DNA of 64,000 nucleotides from Incurvaria masculella. Its lineage: Eukaryota; Arthropoda; Insecta; Lepidoptera; Incurvariidae. Of this stretch, positions 11,266 to 22,745 are shown piece after piece. A model generated the notes under the pieces. That model was not told the DNA's origin. It searched no databases and saw nothing but the letters and a program-made list of their open reading frames with translations. The stretch covers positions 9,486,001 through 9,550,000 of the forward strand of contig OX335657.1 of NCBI GenBank assembly GCA_946894095.1. The letters run 5' to 3'. A program made the position numbers and the translations under genes. Within the stretch, counting starts at the first letter, position 1, and each line of letters starts with the position of its first letter.

Positions 11266-12146
11266 TCCCCGCCCCATTCATTTATCATTTTATTTCTCTT
11301 TATCAATTGGATAAGTGCATTTAGTCACGAATGCGGATGAATGGAGATGCTGCATGGATCGGATTCCATGTAAAACTGTAGAGTTCCTCTACTAAGTGTT
11401 AGGTTTAAGGTGGGCCATCCCGCTCAACTCCCCATACAAACGGGGAAAGAAGATCACGGCCATATTTCTTGTCAGAGATCCCAAATTTTGCTCAAAATGC
11501 TTTATTTGATCGAACTAGATGTCTAAGGACCGTTGGCATTGTAAAATTATGTTTGGTTTCTAAGTTATAAGGTCCGTAAGTTCGAATTTTTCGCGCGTTT
11601 TATACAATAACTTTGGAGGTGCATTACGCAATGATAAAGTAAGAACATCTTAAAATGATTAGCCAATGACTATAATCAAGATTTATAATCTGTTTGGTTT
11701 TTGTTAGATTTTTGACTACAGAGGTCGTGGTTTACTTTAAGCTATAAGTCGTATTGTAATAAAAAAAATTATAAATCTTACCAAATCATACACTATGCAC
11801 ATTATAATTTTTGTGGACATGTTGCATCTTCCTCATCACGGAGCCTGTCTTTTTCTTTGAAACAGAGAAGGTCCCAGAGCGCAACAGCACGGTTTTGTAC
11901 CGTGCCCGCGAATGAGTTAGTCCCGCCGGGTTGGGCCACCTTAAGCCTGGCCGGGTTAGTGCCATCGTATTTAATGAAACGGTGGTCGCATCAAAAATTA
12001 AAAATTGTCTGTTTTTTCTATCCAGTTCAATGTAACTACTCATACATGGAAGGTCCTGGCAGTGCACCTAAATACTTCAGGAATGCGGTGTGTTAGGCTA
12101 TTAGCATGATGGGTGTTGTGGAATTAGCCAATTACATAAAATAATA
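11266..12146 (+). mobile_element. SINE-X copy split by MITE-C
   Basis: The 5' body (about 11266-11408) has GATAAGTGCATTTAGTCACGAATGCG and CCATGTAAAACTGTAG. The 3' part (11941-12146) resumes with GCC...GGGTTAGTGCCATCG, continues to CCAGTTCAATGTAAC and ends ATTACATAAAATA. The joined halves match uninterrupted copies such as 20224-20464, where the same site reads GGGTTTAAGCCC. Confidence 0.8.
11409..11940 (+). mobile_element. MITE-C, complete, flanked by TTAA
   Basis: The ends are GGTGGGCCATCCCG and CGGGTTGGGCCACC, an inverted repeat of about 14 bp. TTAA flanks both sides (11405-11408, 11941-11944), and the empty SINE-X site has a single TTAA. The 532-bp interior has no transposase. TTAA duplication is characteristic of piggyBac-type transposition, but these ends start GG rather than the usual CCC, so assignment is tentative. 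Confidence 0.85.
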
Positions 12147-12865
12147 TCCTGAGCTCATTTATAGCACAAATATAAAAATAATAATATTGTAGAATAAATA
12201 ATGATAACATTCTTTATATCGACATAAAATCAACGTCAACGTATGATTAAACACGTCACTTTTTATGGAAAGTTGGAAGGGAGGAGTCAACTTCAGGCGA
12301 TTCCATTAAAGTGACGTGATTTAACATTGAATAACTTAGCTTTCTGCAATGGGGCCTAAGGTAGTGTATGTAGTGTCAAGTAGTCTAAGTAAGCTCAGGA
12401 TTCATTGGGTTAAATCGCATCAAAATATGTTAATTAGCTCTCAAGTTACAAGCTGAACGTAACTGAGAATTATGACTTTTTGCTCTAATCGTTAAATTTC
12501 TTAAGTAGTAACTAATTCAAGACGATAGTACCGATACGGCACGTTTGTCTCTTCTGTAGCTAGGCGCCTCTTGCCATTATTTCTGCAAACAACACCTCAT
12601 GTAAATGCACATTGAGCAAGTTTCGCGCGGACACGGCCGAAACGTCGGCGTGTCCGCTGACGCGCGCCCCGGCGCCGCGCCGACACGCCGACGCGCCGCC
12701 GCGCCCGCCGGAAGGTTATCCACATTTTTCCTTGCGCGTATTGACACAGTTCCGCGCTCGTGGCGCAACGTTGAAGATGGATGCAAATTGCGTCTGCCTT
12801 GAGCGTCTGTGGGCTGAGGTCGGCCTTAGAGCCTCTGCGGTGACCCTCCGACGCAGGCTGAGATG
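12147..12865. other. Unassigned, with MITE-F-like palindrome and GC island
   Basis: 12246-12335 contains AAACACGTCACTTT facing AAAGTGACGTGATTT, like MITE-F near 56.0-56.5 kb. 12630-12720 is an extreme GC island with a perfect 12-bp inverted repeat, CGTCGGCGTGTC (12643-12654 and 12682-12693). Open frames over the island look like GC by-products. Confidence 0.45.
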
Positions 12866-13205
12866 GTACATAGTCGCGACTGGAACTAAGAATAACCGAA
12901 AGTAATTCTTACTAGTGTAAAAAGTTTCAATATCCCATCAAAATCACTTCGTTTATACAAATTGGGCCAAAGTGAATACTATTCGTTAGTACATAGTCGC
13001 GACTATAACTAAGAATAACCGAAAGTAATTCTTACTAGTGTAAAAAGTTTCAATATCCCATCAAAATCACTTCGGTTATACAAATTGGGCCAAAGTGAAT
13101 ACTATTCGTTAGTACATAGTCGCGACTATAACTAAGAATAACCGAAAATAATACTTGCTAGTGTTAAAAGTTTCAATATGCCATAAAAATCTATTCGCTT
13201 ATACA
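12866..13205. repeat. 123-bp tandem repeat, ~2.7 units
   Basis: GTACATAGTCGCGACT starts units at 12866, 12989 and 13112, exactly 123 bp apart. The first two units are nearly identical; the third is partial and more diverged. Confidence 0.9.
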
Positions 13206-14000
13206 AATTATACAAAGTTAGTTTTAGTTCAACTAACTTTTTTATCCAGCCATATCCATCATCGTGGTGACGTTGTGTCTCTGGATTAGCATGCTGGCTA
13301 CTGCAAAGGTTGACTTCCACATTTTGGTGGCATAGTTAGTCTGAACCGCCTCCCTATCCCCGAAACATACACAACTAGTTTTGACAGGTGCCCTAGCCTG
13401 AGTTTCACGTTATCGACTTGCCCGATTTCTTTATTTCCGTCATTAGAAGCATATTATACACTTCGTTAACAATATTTTTGTCTGCGGGGTTCGATAACGT
13501 CTGGAAACTTTTCTTGTAACTTGTAAATTCGCTGAATTTCGCACGTGTTCAAGATATGTCAACAGGTGAAGGCATCTTAGATATACATGAAAATAAAATT
13601 ATAAAAGAGAAAAACAACTAAGAACACAGATTATAAGATGGTGACATACACAGAAAAGTAATTATAATATGTAAACAAATTTTGTTTTATGAGTTCAAGT
13701 GTAACCTCCGAAACTATGCAATGACCCTTATGTTAAAAACACCACATGTTTTTACGTATATTCTTTTGTTGCTTCGCTCTTTCACGCCTATGAAAGAGCG
13801 CAATATGTGCCATCACAACTGCTCTCTAAAAAGTATTGGCAACAACTGCAAAACTCGGACTAAGTTCTATTCAAGTATTCTGTCGTCGCAAAGTCGCTAA
13901 ATGTCTGTGCTCGCCCTGTCAGATAATTGTGACCAAGAGCAATATGTTTGTGTTGATAAACTAAAATTGAGCTCATTGCTTCGATAATAATATGACCTTT
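13206..14000. other. Unassigned 795 bp
   Basis: AT-rich sequence in which I recognise neither a gene nor a repeat. Confidence 0.4.
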
Positions 14001-14009
14001 AGCGTCTGC

Positions 14010-14560
14010 GTCACTACGATTGATTGCATCTCCGCGCCACGCAAGATCGACGCGGGTTCTCTCGCCCGCGCGGCTCATCCGAGCCGGGGCTACGTGTCCT
14101 GCCGATCCCGCCGCTTGTTTACATACATGTGCGCGTTCGTTCGTTCGCTCCGGTTCGCCGAAGAAGGTCGCGCCGCGACTCCGCCGCCGCGCCGCCACCG
14201 CGCCGCCACCGCGCCGCCACCGCTCCGCCGCTCTCTATCGGATCGGACGTGTCGAAATAGCGCACACGCTGTCACAAGTGCGCCGACTCTCGCCCGCCGC
14301 TGACACGGCGCGCTCGCTCCTAATATATATATCGAATCCGCTGTTTTATCGTCCGATCTCCGGGGATACTATTGGACGCGCGAGATCGCGAGCTTAGCGA
14401 GGCTTCGGATCGGAAGCGACATGTGTGCAGTGCGAACCGTTCCCGGAGTGCTTCGAGTGTCGACGGATTCGCGGTGACCGGCTGTTTCGCGCGCTCGGCG
14501 CCCGAACATGCCTGTGCCACTTTTATGACCGCCGATTCAGGTACGCGCGCAGAATGCTTG
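14010..14560 (+). promoter_or_regulatory. Candidate GC-rich promoter region with TATA-like box
   Basis: A GC-rich island (14010-14320, including four imperfect 12-bp GCGCCGCCACCG units at about 14182-14228) is followed by an AT-rich TATA-like core, CTAATATATATATCG (14321-14335). Downstream, CAG|GTACGC at about 14539/14540 could act as a splice donor. This layout suits a promoter with a short or non-coding first exon, but no protein is recognisable and alternative frames overlap. Speculative. Confidence 0.3.
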
Positions 14561-16452
14561 ATGCACATGCACGAACGTGGCTGCTGTTGCGCCACTTTGA
14601 AGTTTCACAGGCCCCGGCCTGATGCAAGAATACCTTCTTCGCTAGGTGGAGATATTCAAAGCCTCGGAAAACAACTAAAAGAAAAACTGTGGTGGAACAG
14701 AAAATTTGTATGTTTTATCTCTACATATGGCCCGACAAATCCATGAACTTTCGAACTTTCGCAGAAGCTGGCCGGCCGACCAGGTGTTTCTGCACACCAT
14801 GTTTGAAGGACCCCCAGGTTCTACTTTGGGGGTAATAGATCACCAGGGAGTGCATTTCACAGTTTACCGACGCATTAAATAAATTATTTACAGGATTGGT
14901 TGGTTCTAATTTGAAGATTGTCGACAGTGAATGGATGTTTTCCCTGCCTGTTGCGCGATAGTAGAAAGAGGACGAAGAATTCATTAGTGATAAGACTGCC
15001 TTTGTCCAGTTTTGTTATTCTGTATTGCTACTTTATTGCGCAAAATAGAAATGTATTCATTCATTCATTCATAATATGATCAGCCAAGGTCAGATAACCG
15101 GTAGGAACCACTTTTTAAATGTATGACTGACACGTAGAGTCTTGACATTCATATGAGCATACTTGAAGGATATTTGGAAACGACCTAGGAACTCCGCGAC
15201 TCTACTACGGTTTTTTCCGCAAGCTCTACATATTTCCTCGTATTATACTGATGTATGTTTACGTCTTATACGCGTAGGTACATGATTTCAAAATGTGTCT
15301 TTCTGCGTTTTGTATCGGAGTGATGGAGAGATACCGTTGAACGCAAAGATTTCGATCTCTGGTTCAATGATTAATTCCGAATCAAACCACTGTTGGTGAC
15401 AGCAGTTTGTTGGTTGTATGCAACCGCTGGGGTAACTCTCAACATAAATATGTTACCCAGAGAACAGCGATGAGAAGGATCGGGCAGCCGTCACACGGCC
15501 GACTCCGGTAAGAGCTGATATCCTTGGCTTGTGTTTAGTAATCAGCGGGACCGGTAATGTCAGGTGAGAATGTATGCAGCTCTTGTACACGCTCACCGGG
15601 TAGTATACATACATAAAAACATTGCCTACGTTTCTAAAATACTTCGGGCTGTTCAGGTTGAGTCAGCATCGACTTCGTTCGGTTTAGGAGGTGAATCTGC
15701 AGGAAGAAATAAGCAATCGTATGCTGAAAAACTGCTGATTTTAATTCGTTTCTGAGATGACTTTCATTCAAGTCGGTACATCGATTTTCGTACCTGAAGG
15801 ATGAAGAATAAATAACACTATACGGGACAATATTTTTGTTTAAAAAATTTAAAAGAAAGATTTCATTATGGTTGTCTTATTAATTACCTACTGAATTTAA
15901 CGCACGCGAATTTTCAAAAGCTTATCAAATGTATGAACCTTAACAAAGCTGTACAAAATTAGCTTAGGAATTTATTTAGAATTACTTTCAATGCATTGCA
16001 TCGATACCGTTTCCTGTCTATCTTTACGACTTAGAAGTTCCGCCATCGACAGTACGTGTTCAACATTGCGCGATTCGCAAATTCAAATAGCGCTTCGCTC
16101 AGCGTCACCGGAACCAACCGTGAAAATATTCACTGAGGTGTATAATTACGCTGGCTGAGCAATACTTGCATGGCGTGTATTGTGGTGAGCCTTATGAAGA
16201 CGAAATCTAGAAAAGTCGACAAACAGGTCGTATATTGCGGTAAACCATTGGATACGAAATCTTAAAAAGTCAGCATACATGGCTGGCATATATTGCGGTG
16301 AAACTATATGTATAGGAAATTGATTTTATGATATGTGTCGTAGTGCTTTGAATATTTTATTTGACTCATACATTTCGTCGCGAATTGTGAAGATGTCCAC
16401 ACTGTGAATCCGTAACTATAAAAAATAAAATAGAATAATTGAAAATGTAGTT
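14561..16452. other. Unassigned 1.9 kb
   Basis: A short (ATTC)n run lies at about 15056-15071. Otherwise only small open frames without recognisable features. Confidence 0.4.
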
Positions 16453-16985
16453 TTAGTCCATTCTAAAATATGGGACGCTCAGTTACTTATTATAAAAAGA
16501 ATCTAAAAAATGTTTCTCCCATCCAAATACAAATTAATGATCATCCCAAATTAAACAGGGACGATAGTATGAAGCGTTCAGCGTCGTGATCTCCGTTGCT
16601 AGCCAAGTATAGGCAAAACGAGAGTCGAGCTGCAAATAATATTTACTAACTGTTAGTTCGTTCTAAAATATGGGACGCTCAGTTACTACAGGAGGAATCG
16701 AAAAAAGCTTCTTCCCATCCAAATAAAAATTAATCATCATTCCAAACTAAACAGGGATGATAGTATGAAACTGTCAGCGTCGTGATCTCCGTTGCTGGCC
16801 AAATATAAGCAAAACGAAAATCGAGCTGCAAATCATAAGTTCGATCTAAAATATGGGACGCTCAGTTACTACAGGAAAAATGATCATCCCAAATTAAACA
16901 GCGACGATAGTGCGAAGCTGTCAGCGTCGTGATCTCCGTTCCTGACCAAATATGGGCAACACAAGAGTCGAGCTGCAAACAGTGA
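16453..16985. repeat. Tandem repeat of ~130-210 bp, three units
   Basis: TCTAAAATATGGGACGCTCA begins units near 16462, 16672 and 16855. Units share a CATCCCAAATTAAACAG block and a CAGCGTCGTGATCTCCGTT block. The third unit has lost about 50 bp internally. Confidence 0.85.
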
Positions 16986-17555
16986 TGCAAAGTGAGATCG
17001 TTAGCTTTGTTTGCACTCATAACTAAATTGACGAGCGAAAGTCATTGTCATTGCGGTAGAGTATCTATGTACGTGTACCCTAATACTATTCCCTTTTATC
17101 TTACGTCCCATCACACCACACTCATAATTTCCTCTGCTACATACATCCCCACATCTTTTTGTTCAGACAGACTAACCCACACCCTTACACACCCTCATTT
17201 TCTCACACTAAGCATTTCATTGTATCAGATCGAGTGTCATATCCTCTGCCGTAACGTCGAAGCAGCACAGGTTCAAACTCCTCCAATTTGACGTCTCGGT
17301 GCCGGCTGCGTGCGAATAAAATTCGTCCAATTACGCCCGCTACGTCGCACTCGACGACAACGCGGCGTAACGTAAACCGTCGCGCGCGTACGTGAGTGCA
17401 GCGCTCGGCACGAGTTAATAAAGTTGTCCTGGACTAGTTTAACTCGCCGGTGACGGGCGTAACTCGCTACGTGGGGTGTAGGCGTCCTATTTGAGGACTG
17501 CGTCCCGGTTTTTCTAAATGAATGTTGCACGTGTTATGACGGTTATGTGTTTTTT
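16986..17555. other. Unassigned, pyrimidine-rich then GC-rich
   Basis: 17090-17230 is pyrimidine-rich on the plus strand; 17290-17410 is CpG-rich. No supported gene. Confidence 0.35.
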
Positions 17556-17759
17556 AGGGTTCCGTACCCAAAGGGTGAAAACTGAACCCTATTACTAAGG
17601 CTGCGCTGTCCGTCCATCCATCCGTCCTTCCGTCTATCTATCCGTCCGTCCGTCCGTCTGGACGGACGGACAAACAAAAAACGTGATTTTTTTGTGTTAT
17701 ACCTCGTAGGGTTTCGTACCATCGCCCTTCGTGTGCGAGACCGACTCGCACTTGGCCGG
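17556..17759 (+). mobile_element. MITE-A, internally deleted
   Basis: Both ends are present (AGGGTTCCGTACCCAAAGGG and ACTCGCACTTGGCCGG). The (GTCC)n run inverts into (GGAC)n at about 17650-17670 and the middle third is missing. Confidence 0.9.
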
Positions 17760-17772
17760 TTTTATTTTTGTA

Positions 17773-17937
17773 AAGAGCTGCTCGTAACCTAGTGGCGCGG
17801 GGACTGGCCGAGCGTACCAGAGGTATGGGTTCGATTCCTCGCCCCGACATAGACCACTTTCTTTCTCTTTTTGAATTCGATAAGTGAATTTCGTCACGAA
17901 TGCGACCTGCTCCATGGTTCGGAGTCCAATTACACTT
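17773..17937 (+). mobile_element. SINE-X 5' part, tRNA-headed
   Basis: The head reads GTAACCTAGTGGCGCGGGG (A-box-like) and GGGTTCGATTCCTCG (good B box), followed by the body start GATAAGTG...CGTCACGAATGCG. The copy stops abruptly where LINE coding sequence begins. Confidence 0.85.
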
Positions 17938-18057
17938 ATCCAATGTGGAATTTGACGTCGAATCTGTGTCCAAACTACTTCGAGACTTAAGATGAAAACA
18001 AAGGTCCGGGCCCAGATAAAATATGTCCCTTTTTTCTTAAATATACTCACAGTGTAA

Positions 18058-19183
18058 TTTCTGAACCCCATCTGTCTACGCAATGGTATCTTTCCTAAAT
18101 TTTGGAAACTCTCATTCATCACACCTATTCATAAAAGTGGTTCGAAACAGAAAACAGAAAACTACCGGCCCATTTCCATTCTATCATGTATTCCAAAAGT
18201 TTTCGAAAAGCTAGTAAAGGACGATGTATATGCTGTCATTGAAAACAATATAATACAAGAACAGCATGGATTTGTCAAAAACAGATCTACGGTAACAAAT
18301 CTCTTGCTCTTTTCCAACTGTTTGTTTGATTGCATGGATAAAAAATTACAAATCGACACAATTTATACTGACTTCAGGAAAGCGTTCGACAAAGTAGACC
18401 ATGTCATTCTTCTTAGAAAATTAGCATTTAATGGAATCAAGGGCAATCTACTGAGGTGGTTTGCTTCATACTTATCGAATCGAAGTCAGATCGTAGTTAT
18501 GAATGGTCACACTTCCAATAGTATAAATATAAGTTCTGGGGTTCCGCAAGGTTCAATATTAGGACCTTTGATTTTTATCTTGTTCATTAATGACTTAATA
18601 CATTGCTTTAACCACTCTTCTATACTTCTATTTGCAGATGACTTAAAAATATTTAAAATTATAAGGACCCAGAACGATTGCAGACTACTACAGGAAGACT
18701 TAGATCGCTTCTCTGTTACTGTACCGAGAATAATATTTATCTGAGTTATGAAAAGTGCAAGCAAATCACGTTCACTAAAAACATAAATAAATACTTACAC
18801 ACATACAACATCGGCGGACGTGATCTCGGTAGGGTAAGCAGCATTCGCGATCTCGGCATCATCCTCGATGAGAAACTTCATTTTGACGCTCACGTAGATC
18901 ACATCACTACAAAGGCAATCCAAATGCTTGGTTCATACTAAGGTCAACGAAAAAATTCAAAAACGCTAAAACATTTTTAACATTGTATCAGGCCTTAGTT
19001 CGATCACAGCTGGAATACGCATCCGTGGTTTGGAACCCATACTTCGCAACATATTCTGACCGTATTGAAATTATACAAAAAAAAATCCTACGTGCCCTGC
19101 ACTATCGGTTGACTTCGACTAAGCAATCATATGTGGACCTCCTTAAAACTTATAAATTACCTACTTTGCTTATCCGGCGTTAA
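18058..19183 (+). pseudogene. LINE reverse transcriptase, frameshifted
   Basis: An open frame from about 18058 to 18744 encodes the RT core: TPIHKSG and NYRPIS motifs, TDFRKAFDKVDH (first catalytic Asp region), SGVPQGSILGPL, and the catalytic FADD box at 18631-18642. Two more frames (to 18941 and 18983-19183) carry the thumb/C-terminal part (LRALHYRLTSTKQS region), each shifted relative to the last. The enzyme would reverse-transcribe element RNA at a nicked target. No endonuclease is present. Jockey and CR1 clades cannot be separated by eye. Confidence 0.85.
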
Positions 19184-19214
19184 TTGCTGGATGCTTCCGT
19201 GCTTCGTAAAATTT

Positions 19215-19570
19215 GAACTTTTTTTTTTTTTTTTTTTTTATTTATTTATTTCAGGAAAAACAAACAGAGTAACATAGAAAACTTACAACTACCCAGAACT
19301 TTTTTTTTTTTTTAATTTTTATTTTTATTTATTTATTTCAGGAAAAACAAACAGAGTAACATAGAAAACTTAATATAAGTGTTAATATATTGCTTAGAAA
19401 ATATGTTAGTCCAGCTTCGTATTTCACAAGTTTTGCAAAAGTAGTAGGACGAAGCAGTATATGTATAGTGTAGAACAGAGAAACAAAATATGAAAAACTT
19501 ACAGCTATTGATTAACTTTTATATTAAAGATGTTATATCTTCTTAATTTAATCTTCTTAATTTAATAGGC
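19215..19570. repeat. Poly-T-led insertion with duplicated 48-bp block
   Basis: A T-run is followed by ATTTATTTCAGGAAAAACAA and its continuation; a second T-run and the same block follow about 95 bp later. It splits the LINE. The T-runs suggest the poly-A ends of one or two minus-oriented retroelements. Confidence 0.6.
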
Positions 19571-20225
19571 TTACACGCACCTTGCAGAAGAACACGCTTA
19601 ACGATCCTTTTTCACACAGGCAAAACCCGGACCATTGCGGGTGTCCGTGCACCTATACGACGTATATGCGATACCTACAATAAAAAACTATTATCTACAG
19701 ATATTTTTAATAGCTCAGCCTTCACCTACAAACGAACCGTTCGCAATCTGCTTGAAGGATCTTTATGATTGGTATTATAATTTCATCTAATAACTTGCTA
19801 TCTTTAAGATAATATAATCTTCACCACTTACCTAATCTTATACTAACTCAATTATCATACTTAATACTTAATATTAATAATTATAATTTATAACCTCTTA
19901 AAATTTTAATAGCCTTTATATTTTCTCAATATAAAAAAACGTGTGCACAATTTTGAATTTTGAGTCACCTGCAGGAAACTTTATAACTTTAGAAGTTAAT
20001 TTTTTTTTACTTGTACTGTTTTTCTATTACAAAAATGTTTCTGTTAAAATCAATTAATTTGTGTTCATGTTTACTCTTGTGTAGCATCAAGTGCATCTAT
20101 ACCATTTTATGTTCCAGAGGGAAACGTAGTGGAGGGAGATTACTTGTTATTAATAATGTTATTTTTTATGTTTTCTGTATTTCTCTCTGTGTCTTCTCCT
20201 AAATAAATAAATAAATAAATAAATG

Positions 20226-20464
20226 TAAAACTGTAGGTCCCCTTCCTCTACTAGGTGGTAGGGTTTAAGCCCGCCCGGGTTGGTACCATCGCATTGAATG
20301 AAAATATGGTCGAAGCGGCAATGTTTTCCATCCAGTTCAATGTAGCCGAAAGGGAAGGTCCTGGCATAGCACCTAATTTCTTCAGGAATGTGCTGTATTG
20401 GGCTAATATAATGGTAGTTGTGCGGAATTAGCGTTCCATGTCAGGTTACATAAAATAGAAGACG
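20226..20464 (+). mobile_element. SINE-X body, headless
   Basis: Starts at the CTGTAGGTCCCC block directly after the LINE (TAAA)n tail and ends GGTTACATAAAATAG. It provides the uninterrupted GGGTTTAAGCCC site used to identify the MITE-C target. Confidence 0.85.
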
Positions 20465-20520
20465 GCGTAGAAAATATTTCAGATCATAGCTCGGGGGCGC
20501 GAGGACCTGCTGTCCATTCC

Positions 20521-20745
20521 AGAGATTGTTTCTCTTTCTTAGTTGTATAAGTGCAGAGGCAAACAGGTCGCATTCGTGACGAAATACGAATTTGACCTGT
20601 TCCGTGGAATTTATGAAAAACGGTAGGGTCCTTCCCCTACTGGGTTAAGTCCGCTCGGGTCGGTACCATCGCATTGGATAAAATATGGTCGAAGCGGCTG
20701 CACTGTCCGTGTTTTCCATCCAATTCAATGTAAACGTGCCTATAG
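20521..20745 (+). mobile_element. SINE-X fragment
   Basis: Body blocks are present from the CATTCGTGACGAAAT region to CATCCAATTCAATGTAAAC; head and tail are missing. Confidence 0.75.
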
Positions 20746-21364
20746 GTTTGGTTATCCTTTTTCCAATATGTTAGAATTGCCAAACACCAGAGAAAACACA
20801 TTGTTAAGAATCAGGGTTTTTGAATAATTGTGCTATTTGTTTTAGCAACAAGAACAATGATGTTCTTTTTAACAGATGTGCTGTTTGGAATAATACTGTA
20901 ATAGTTTTTTTGCGTGATTAAAACAACCTAGACTTTGAACAAAGTTTGCACAAAAAAATATTACCGTTGTTCTTGTTGATAGGATTGTTTCCACCATTGA
21001 TGATACCTTACACGAAAAATCACGAAAAACCCGATACGTAAATTTTCTCGACGTCAAGCGAATCACACATTCAAGTGAAGTCAAAATCGTACAGACAGAA
21101 AAACCGAAGGCGGAAAAGCCTTCGTCGTTTCCAAGTATTCACCCACAGAAGCATACTTTACTAAAAACATTTCGAAATGTTTGTTTAACATTGCAGTTTC
21201 GCCGTGTTAATAAATGCACACGTTCTGCGGTTCTCTTCCGCTAGAAGGCGCGGAAGAGAGAACCAGGTCAGGAGACGCAAGGTCGCTTTGTTAATTAATT
21301 ACACTGAATTATAATAAGATATCTTTTTCGTTAGATTTCATTTCATATTTCTGCAGTTGAACAT
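20746..21364. other. Unassigned 619 bp
   Basis: No gene or repeat recognised. Confidence 0.4.
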
Positions 21365-21368
21365 TTAA

Positions 21369-22092
21369 GGTGGCTCTTCCCGACTGGACTAACTCATTCG
21401 CGAGCACCGTACAAAACCGTGCTGTTGCGCTCTGAGACCTTCTTTGTTTCAAAGAAAAACCGGCTAAGTGTGTGTCGGACTCGCACACGAAGGGTTCCGT
21501 ACCATCCGTAAGATTTAACAAAAAAAATCACGTTTATTGTATGGGGGTCCCATTTAATGTTTTTATTTTTTTATTTTACCTAATTGTTGTTATAGCGGCC
21601 TCCCTATTACGGATCATGAGATGCAGCCCTGTGTCAGACGGATGGACGGACGGACAGCGGAGGCTTAGTAATCTGTTTTCACCCTTTGGGTACGGAACCC
21701 TAAAAAGGCAGGCTCCGTGATGATGAGGATGCAACATGTCCACAAAGCAGACAATGCGCGTAGTGTTTATTTTGGTCAGATGTGCGAACATTTTAATTAC
21801 AAAACTAATTAAAGCTAAAAGTAAATCAGGAACGGTGTAGTCAAAAATCTAATAAAAACCGAATTGATTTTAAATCTTCATGAAACAAGTCAGGTTTGAT
21901 GACTAACCTTGATGATAACTAACCGATATTTTTGTTTTATCGTTAGTAATCCAAGTCCTAAATAATTGTATAAAACGCGGGAAATATTAGATATTTCGGA
22001 CCTTATAACTTAGAAACCAAATACTATTTACAATGCCAATGATCATTAGACATCTAGTTTGATCAAATAAAACTGTTTTGAGTATAATTTTG
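21369..22092 (-). mobile_element. MITE-C, interrupted by MITE-A
   Basis: The end GGTGGCTCTTCCCG follows TTAA (21365-21368). MITE-C sequence runs to TTTCAAAGAAAAA, is interrupted by MITE-A, and resumes with GGCAGGCTCCGTGATG. The far end is missing near 22092. Confidence 0.85.
21460..21701 (-). mobile_element. MITE-A inserted in MITE-C
   Basis: The element runs from CCGGCTAAGTG to GGTACGGAACCCT. AAAAA lies on both sides (21455-21459, 21702-21706), and uninterrupted MITE-C copies have a single A-run there. Confidence 0.9.
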
Positions 22093-22745
22093 AATCACAT
22101 GAATCGTTAGGGCCTGGAAGACGATTTCGCTAGTTTAAGGTGGCCCATCCCGCTCAACTCCCCATACAAACGTGGAAAGAAGATCACGCCCATATTTCTT
22201 GTCACAGATCCAAATATTTGCTCAAAATTGCTTTATATGATCGAACTAGATGTCTGATGACCGTTGTGTTTGGTTTCTAAGTTATTAGGTCCGAAAGTTC
22301 GAATTTTTCGCGTGTTTTATACAAAAACTTTGGAGGTGGATTACTCAACGATAAAATCGATACATCTTAAAAAGATTAGTCATCAGACATAGCTTATTTA
22401 ATCAAGATTTATAATCTATTTGGTTTTTGTTAGATTTTTTACTACAGCGGTCGTGGTTTACTTTTAGCTATAAGTCGTTATGAAATTAAAATTTTCGTAA
22501 ATATTGCGAAATCATACACTATGCACATTGTCTTTTTTGTGGACAGGTTGCATACTCCTTATCACGGAGCCTGTCTTTTTCTTTGAAATATAGAAGGTCC
22601 CAAAACGCAATAGCACGGTTTTGTAGCGTGCCCGCGAATGAGTTAGTCCCGCCGGGAAGGGACACCTTAATGGCATTCGCCGTGCAAAATTGTATATTGG
22701 TCTTGTGTATTGGTCAATGGACATAGAATGCTTTTCTTTACTTAA
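22093..22745 (-). mobile_element. LINE 3'-UTR fragment split by MITE-C
   Basis: The two flanks (22093-22138 and 22667-22745) together match the fragments at 2229-2345 and 42780-42850. The joined sequence would be a 5'-truncated RTE-like LINE end. Confidence 0.55.
22139..22666 (+). mobile_element. MITE-C, complete, flanked by TTAA
   Basis: Ends GGTGGCCCATCCCG and GGGAAGGGACACC with TTAA at 22135-22138 and 22667-22670. The host fragment at 2280 shows the same site with one TTAA. Non-coding. Confidence 0.9.

Larger units (their letters stand above)
17938..20225 (+). mobile_element. Degenerate Jockey/CR1-type LINE
   Basis: This is a 5'-truncated non-LTR retrotransposon. Reverse transcriptase similarity starts at about 17940 (KGPGPDK motif near 17985) and C-terminal sequence reappears near 19573-19765. 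The 3' end is a (TAAA)n tail at about 20200-20225. About 350 bp of foreign sequence starting with a poly-T run (about 19215-19570) lies inside and holds two copies of a 48-bp block. Several frameshifts make it inactive. Confidence 0.8.

Noticed and set aside
14372..14746. 124-codon frame after the 14.3-kb TATA-like core
   Set aside because: It begins at TTG and crosses the possible donor site; no domain and no upstream ATG in frame.
17697..18122. 141-codon minus-strand frame
   Set aside because: It runs across a MITE-A end, a SINE head and the start of a plus-strand LINE, so it cannot be one gene.
22139..22666. MITE-C as a fragment of a coding piggyBac
   Set aside because: No transposase similarity in any frame, and copies of similar length recur.
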